NCBI RefSeq assembly: GCF_000526635.1
Contig: NZ_JAGL01000016.1
Location: 28,985-92,984, forward strand
DNA from: Aminobacter sp. J41
GTDB lineage: Bacteria; Pseudomonadota; Alphaproteobacteria; Rhizobiales; Rhizobiaceae
DNA: 64,000 nt
Reading direction: 5' to 3'
The notes under the pieces are model-generated. The model did not search any database and was not told the DNA's origin. It was given only the letters and a program-made list of their open reading frames with translations. A program made the position numbers and the translations under genes. Positions 59,799-64,000 of the stretch are shown here, piece after piece; positions within the stretch are counted from its first letter, which is position 1; each line of letters begins with the position of its first letter.

Positions 59799-61901
59799 AT
59801 GAAAGACACGACACGCGCCCGCGCGGCACTCGTGGGACTTGCCTTCCTTACCAGCACCAGTTCCGCCCTGGCTTTCACGAGCCTTCCCGATTCCGGTCCC
59901 CTGCCCTTCGACCGGCCCTATAAAGCTGCCGGTCAGCGGCTGATCGACAGCGCCACCACCGGCTCGATCGCCGCGGGTGCTGCGGCGGGGATGATGGCAA
60001 CTAACATCACCACGCAGGGCAACATCGAGCGCCTGAAGGCGGGTCTCGATGCCCTGTCATCCGGCAACATTGCCAAAGCCCGTGTCGCACGCGACAACCT
60101 GCCGTCCAACTCGCTCGACCGCCACATCCTGATGTGGGCGATCGCCACCTCCGGCAGCCCGGACGTTAGCAGTGGCGAGATCGCCGAGGCGGCAAGGTTG
60201 CTTGCCGGCTGGCCTGGCATGGCGACGCTGCGCGCCAACTCGGAGCGCGCGCTGTATCGTGAAAATGCTGCACCGCGCACTGTGCTCGAAGCGTTCGGCA
60301 ACACGCAGCCGCAAACCTATCAGGGAGCAATCGCGCTTGCCCGCGCGCACCTCGCCGTCGGCAACACGGACAAGGCCCGCGCTGTGCTCGGCCGCATGTG
60401 GCGCACCGAAAAGCTCGAGGCCAAGGACGAGCAGGCGATCATTCGCGAGTTCGGCCGGGTCATCTCGCCCGCCGACCACCGCTTCCGCGCGGAGCGGATG
60501 CTCTATTCCGACCGTGTATCCTCGGCCGAGCGCGTCGCCGCACTTGCCGGCGCGAAGGAACTCGTCGCGGCCTTCGCCGCCGTCACCCGCAACGACAAGA
60601 ACGCGGCAAAGCTCCTTCAGGCCGTTCCAAAGTCGCAGCGTGGTGCAGCCTACATCTTCGCGCAAGCACGGCACCTTCGCCGCAACGAGCGCTTCAAGGA
60701 AGCGGCAAAGGTCATGCTGAGCGCCCCGCGCGAGCCTGCAGCGCTGGTCGATCCGGACGCATGGTGGATCGAGCGTCGCGTGCTTTCCCGCGAACTGCTC
60801 GACCATGGCGACCCCGCAACCGCCTACAAGATTGCCGCGGCGCATTCGGCCGAGAGCCCGGCGCAGGCGGTCGACGCCGAGTTCCATGCCGGGTGGTACG
60901 CCTTCCGCGGTCTGGGCGACGCGCGCACCGGCGCCAAGCATTTCGCGCGAATCGCGGAGATCGCCGACGGGCCGATCTCGCTGTCACGTGCCTATTACTG
61001 GCTGGGCCGCACCGCCGAAGCCGGCGGCCCCGGGAACGCGCGACAGTATTTCGAGCGCGCGGCCCAGTACGGTACGGCTTTCTACGGGCAGCTCGCGGCC
61101 GCAAAGCTTAGCCGCAGCGCGATCCCGGCCGCCTACCCTGCCGCGTCTGACGGCGACCGCGCCAATTTCGAGCGCCGGCAAGCCGTGCAGGCAATCAGGC
61201 GTCTCGAACAGGCTGGTCATGCCCGTCGGGCCGACAGCCTCTACAAGGCGCTGGCACAGGAGCTGAGCAGCCCCGGAGAACTTGCGCTGCTCGCGGTGAT
61301 GGCAGAACGCCAGGGCAACCACTATCTCGCCCTCCGGGTCGGCAAGTGGGCCGCCTCACGCGGCCTGCCCGTCGGTGCGCTTGCCCATCCGGTCGGCGCG
61401 ATTCCGTCCAATGCCAACATTTCGGGTGCCGGCAAGGCCCTCGCCTACGCCATCGCGCGCCAGGAAAGCGAGTTCAACATCTCGGCAAAGTCGGGCGCGG
61501 GGGCGCTCGGCCTGCTGCAGCTGATGCCGGGCACCGCTAAGGCAATGGCCAAGAAGGCCGGCATGTCATTTGCGCCCGAGAAGCTGACGCGGGATCCCGC
61601 CTACAACGCAACACTCGGCTCGCACTATCTCAATGACCAGCTCGAGCGCTTCAATGGCTCCTATGTGCTGACATTCGCGGGCTACAATGCCGGCCCGCGC
61701 CGCGCCAAGGAATGGATCCAGCGCTATGGCGACCCGCGCGGGAAATCGGTCGAGGAAGTGGTGGACTGGATCGAGCGCATCCCGTTCAGCGAGACCCGCT
61801 CCTACGTCCAGCGCGTGATGGAGAATTATCAGGTCTACAAGATGCGGCTGACGGGCCAGATGGACATCGCCCGCGACCTCGTGCACGGGCGGCGGTCGTA
61901 A
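59799..61901 (+). CDS. slt: Soluble lytic murein transglycosylase (Slt70-like)
   Basis: Periplasmic exolytic transglycosylase. Signal peptide (cleavage near SALAF, residue 26), a long alpha-helical superhelical U/L-domain (about 60-520), then the SLT catalytic domain with E556 in ARQESEFN, GALGLLQLMPGTAK and FAGYNAGP. 700 residues. The start at 59799 begins the signal peptide; the frame is open upstream. Divergent from dapA. Confidence 0.95.
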   Translation: MKDTTRARAALVGLAFLTSTSSALAFTSLPDSGPLPFDRPYKAAGQRLIDSATTGSIAAGAAAGMMATNITTQGNIERLKAGLDALSSGNIAKARVARDNLPSNSLDRHILMWAIATSGSPDVSSGEIAEAARLLAGWPGMATLRANSERALYRENAAPRTVLEAFGNTQPQTYQGAIALARAHLAVGNTDKARAVLGRMWRTEKLEAKDEQAIIREFGRVISPADHRFRAERMLYSDRVSSAERVAALAGAKELVAAFAAVTRNDKNAAKLLQAVPKSQRGAAYIFAQARHLRRNERFKEAAKVMLSAPREPAALVDPDAWWIERRVLSRELLDHGDPATAYKIAAAHSAESPAQAVDAEFHAGWYAFRGLGDARTGAKHFARIAEIADGPISLSRAYYWLGRTAEAGGPGNARQYFERAAQYGTAFYGQLAAAKLSRSAIPAAYPAASDGDRANFERRQAVQAIRRLEQAGHARRADSLYKALAQELSSPGELALLAVMAERQGNHYLALRVGKWAASRGLPVGALAHPVGAIPSNANISGAGKALAYAIARQESEFNISAKSGAGALGLLQLMPGTAKAMAKKAGMSFAPEKLTRDPAYNATLGSHYLNDQLERFNGSYVLTFAGYNAGPRRAKEWIQRYGDPRGKSVEEVVDWIERIPFSETRSYVQRVMENYQVYKMRLTGQMDIARDLVHGRRS

Positions 61902-61934
61902 CGCCGCTGTCACCACATCTTTCAACCCACGCGA

Positions 61935-61958
61935 AGCGCCCTTTCCCGGGCGCTTTTT
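61935..61958 (+). terminator. Rho-independent terminator after slt
   Basis: Stem AGCGCCC (61935-61941) and GGGCGCT (61948-61954) with a 6-base loop, then a run of Ts to 61958. 34 bases after the slt stop. Confidence 0.85.
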
Positions 61959-62003
61959 CTTTGGGCGGCACCCAAACGCTGTCGCGTCTGCGCCCGGCCC
62001 TCA

Positions 62004-62034
62004 AAAGAAAAACCCGGCGGTTGCCCGCCGGGTT
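62004..62034 (-). terminator. Rho-independent terminator of the porin gene
   Basis: Stem AACCCGGCGG (62011-62020), loop TTGC, CCGCCGGGTT (62025-62034); on the minus strand it is followed by a T-rich run (complement of 62004-62010). Located 25 bases after the porin stop. Confidence 0.88.
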
Positions 62035-62059
62035 TCCCTAAACCAGTTCTGAGAACCGA

Positions 62060-63136
62060 TTAGAACGAACGCTGGAAGCGCAGACGGCCTTCCCAAGCCT
62101 CGACGTCACCACCGCCGAGCAGGTCAGCCTTGGTGTAGCGGACTTCCGGGATGATGTTCAGGCCGGTGACCGGAGCCCAGTCGAGGCCGCCGGTGATCTG
62201 CCAAGCGTCGTCGAAGCCGCCAACGCCATCGAACCACTGAACCTGCAGCTTGGCACCGAGGGTGTCGACCAGCTTCGCACGAGCGTAACCGGCAACCGAC
62301 CACTCGCTGGTCAGGTTCGAGCCGAAGACGCCGTCGACGTAACGAGCGCCGTAGGCGCTGGAAGCGTCGCTGCCGTACTGGACCTGGAGGCCAACGGTGA
62401 CCGGGTTGAAGGTCAGCTCGCCAGCAACCTTTGCGCCCCACTCGTCAACTTCGTTGTCGTAGCCAGCTGCGCCGACCAGAAGGCCCCAGCCCTGGCTGTA
62501 GCGAACGACGGCTTCAACGTTCGGCTCGAACTCGGTGTTGCCGGTGTTCTCGACAGCGCCGAGGGTGAGCGACAGGCCGTTGCCCGGAGCGAAGGTGTAG
62601 TAGACGACGCCCGTGTTGGTGTCGTTGTTGTCAGCGTTGTCGCCGCGGGTCTCGAAGATGCCGCCGACGTTCGGGCCGCCCAGGTGAGCAGCGTGGAACG
62701 GGGTGTCGGTCTTACCAACGAGGAAGAGGTGCGGGCCGTTCTCGAGCGAGATGTAGGCATGCTCAAGCGCGGTCGAGTTGCCGTCGCCGGAGATGTTGCC
62801 GCTACCCCAGTTGAAGAAGACCTGGCCGAACGAACGCAGCGTGCCCCACTCGGTCGACGAACGGGCGTCGAAGGTCGGGGAGAAGCGAGCGAACTTCGAG
62901 AAGCGGTAGTCCGGGTCGCCGTCGCGATCGCGGTAGCGCATCTCGTAACGGACGTAGCCGCCGATCTTCAGGCAGGTCTCGGTGCCCGGGATGTAGAAGA
63001 AGCCCGTGCCGTAGGTGTCGCAGATGCGGACATATTCCATCGGCTCCGGCTCAGCGACGACGATTGCGTCAGCAGCCTGAGCCGAGCCAGCGACAACAGC
63101 TGCCGCCGAGCCGAGAAGAAGGCTCTTGATGTTCAT
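62060..63136 (-). CDS. Porin (Omp2b/RopA-like, alphaproteobacterial porin family)
   Basis: Outer-membrane beta-barrel channel for small solutes. Signal peptide MNIKSLLLGSAAAVVAGSAQA (cleavage after residue 21), mature N terminus ADAIVVAEPEPMEYVRICDTYGTGFFYIPGTETCL with the conserved Cys pair, GGYVRYEMRYRD, and a C-terminal Phe (RFQRSF) required for barrel assembly. 358 residues. The start at 63136 has TGGAGG upstream; the long open frame further up is rejected. Base composition is somewhat even, with strong codon bias of a highly expressed gene. Confidence 0.95.
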   Translation of the reverse strand: MNIKSLLLGSAAAVVAGSAQAADAIVVAEPEPMEYVRICDTYGTGFFYIPGTETCLKIGGYVRYEMRYRDRDGDPDYRFSKFARFSPTFDARSSTEWGTLRSFGQVFFNWGSGNISGDGNSTALEHAYISLENGPHLFLVGKTDTPFHAAHLGGPNVGGIFETRGDNADNNDTNTGVVYYTFAPGNGLSLTLGAVENTGNTEFEPNVEAVVRYSQGWGLLVGAAGYDNEVDEWGAKVAGELTFNPVTVGLQVQYGSDASSAYGARYVDGVFGSNLTSEWSVAGYARAKLVDTLGAKLQVQWFDGVGGFDDAWQITGGLDWAPVTGLNIIPEVRYTKADLLGGGDVEAWEGRLRFQRSF

Positions 63137-63796
63137 TTCTGACCTCCAGTCAAAGTTACAAAGCGGGTCTGGGTATCTTTTTTCGCTGAAGGACAGCTGT
63201 TTCCTGCCCCATCCCCAATCCGAAGAGAACGATTCCGCCCTCTTCGACGGTGAGAATACGCAGGTCCCGGTGCCGATCAACAAAGTTCGACGGCTGGATA
63301 CCCGGCTACCATATGGTATGAGGTCGGTCTGTGGCAGAAAGGTCACGATTTTTTGGTGGACCTTAACAGAGGCTTAACAGCGGTGCCTCGCCGACGCGGA
63401 GAACGCGCCACTTGCCGCGATGTCGCGCCATTCGATCGAAGCGGAAGATTCGCTCCGCAGTCAACTCCACGTGCCTGTGCGCGCATTCAACGGCCACGAG
63501 CCTGCAGGGGGGTCTCATCCCGCTTCCGCGTGACTGCAGTCGAGACGTCTCAAGTCTCTACCGTTGATCCGGGAACCAGATGCGCCTCCCTCTACGAGCA
63601 CGGACCGGATCCTGCCTCTATATAAGAATGGCTCCGAAGGCAGCTGAGCACCTCCTATGGAGAACGACACCGCGCTCAGATAAGCGGATGCGCGGGTGAC
63701 GTCCCCGGACGTGGTGTAGCTGGGTAGCGCGGCGGTCATCGGCGCTTTCCGGTAGGGTCTGGTTGCGAGACCAACCCCTTTCCGGAAGGAACACCG
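63137..63796. other. Non-coding region between porin and transposase
   Basis: 660 bp with no supported gene. The half near the porin is AT-richer and must hold the porin promoter and leader; it includes a perfect 10-bp palindrome ACCATATGGT (63308-63317). Short open frames occur but carry no family features. The right part may contain the IS left end; an imperfect hairpin framed by TTCCGG (63747) and CCGGAA (63787) lies just before the transposase start. Confidence 0.55.
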
Positions 63797-64000
63797 ATGA
63801 CCGACGACATGATGAACCTGCGCGCGCTGGTGGAGAAGACCCCCGACGCCGATCTCCTGCGCGAGATGATCGGCTTTGCCGCCGAGCGGTTGATGGAGAT
63901 GGAGGTGGGTGCGGCCACCGGCGCCGCTTATGGCGAGAAGAACCCGCTTCGTCTGGCCCAGCGCAACGGCTATCGCGACCGGGACTGGGAGACGCGGGCC
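63747..64000 (+). mobile_element. IS256-family insertion sequence, left part only
   Basis: The transposase N terminus beginning at 63797 marks an IS element that runs past the window end. The left boundary is not determined: no second terminal repeat or target duplication is visible here, so 63747 (start of an imperfect inverted repeat) is only a guess. Confidence 0.45.
63797..64000 (+). CDS. IS256-family transposase, 3' end outside the window
   Basis: ATG at 63797 with GGAAGGA upstream (63784-63790). The visible 68 residues start [21 protein letters not shown], then [21 protein letters not shown] and [13 protein letters not shown], the conserved N-terminal part of Mutator/IS256 DDE transposases, where the protein binds DNA. 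The catalytic triad lies beyond the window. Confidence 0.88.
   Translation, partial: MTDDMMNLRALVEKTPDADLLREMIGFAAERLMEMEVGAATGAAYGEKNPLRLAQRNGYRDRDWETRA

Noticed and set aside
63705..63740. tRNA-like 5' string (GGTGTAGCTGGGTAGCGC)
   Set aside because: It resembles a D-arm, but no anticodon stem, T-arm (GGTTCGA) or acceptor partner follows, so neither an intact nor a clearly broken tRNA is supported.

Overview
The window reads as one continuous stretch of an alphaproteobacterial chromosome, most likely Hyphomicrobiales (Rhizobiales), in the neighbourhood of Phyllobacteriaceae/Mesorhizobium. This rests on gene content and order (lptF-lptG-lptD-surA-pdxA-rsmA; fabD/fabG/acpP/fabF-mltG-yicC-gmk divergent from rpsF-rpsR-rplI; rpoZ-rsh-acpS-lepB-rnc-era), on GC-rich coding, on frequent ATGA/GTGA overlaps with GTG and TTG starts, and on an Omp2b/RopA-like porin. 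The genus is inference. No rRNA, tRNA or CRISPR was seen.

Layout. 1-2.5 kb: 3' part of an ABC-F ATPase, an unknown membrane protein and holC. 2.4-12.6 kb: pepA, then a divergent envelope and maturation operon lptF-lptG-lptD-surA-pdxA-rsmA that ends in a class D beta-lactamase. 12.6-19 kb: leftward fatty-acid and cell-wall genes fabD, fabG, acpP, fabF, mltG, yicC, gmk. 19.4-27.6 kb: rightward rpsF-rpsR-rplI, cfa, dnaB, radA, cvpA, purF. 27.6-31.6 kb: a guanidinium exporter gene with a guanidine-II riboswitch, an SDR, a small secreted protein, an acyltransferase-like protein, and pssA/psd for phosphatidylethanolamine. 31.7-34.1 kb: a cysteine-rich ArsR regulator and an Atm1-type ABC exporter behind a 31-bp perfect palindrome. 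34-43 kb: a LysM protein, LOG, RarD, and the leftward operon cysS-VOC-GFA-GFA-pip-cimA. 43-51 kb: mixed housekeeping and conserved-unknown genes (SRAP, NUDIX, YgfZ, HD hydrolase, LysM, MFS, recO, GNAT). 51-61.9 kb: era, rnc, lepB, acpS, rsh, rpoZ, NYN, UDG, smpB, dapA, slt. 62-64 kb: porin, a 660-bp non-coding stretch, and the start of an IS256-type transposase cut by the window end.

The genes are mostly core functions: LPS export, peptidoglycan turnover (MltG, Slt, LysM proteins), membrane lipid synthesis (Fab, PssA, Psd, Cfa, PlsC-like), translation, replication and repair (DnaB, RadA, RecO, UDG, SRAP, HolC) and the stringent response. Accessory character is limited to the beta-lactamase, the ArsR-Atm1 pair, the guanidine module, the GFA/VOC genes inside the cysS operon, and the IS element. 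I found no clearly new multi-gene system. The most informative non-coding signals are the two ACGR-loop hairpins before the SMR gene, the palindrome over the arsR start, and RNA structures before rpsF, rplI, cysS and rsh.
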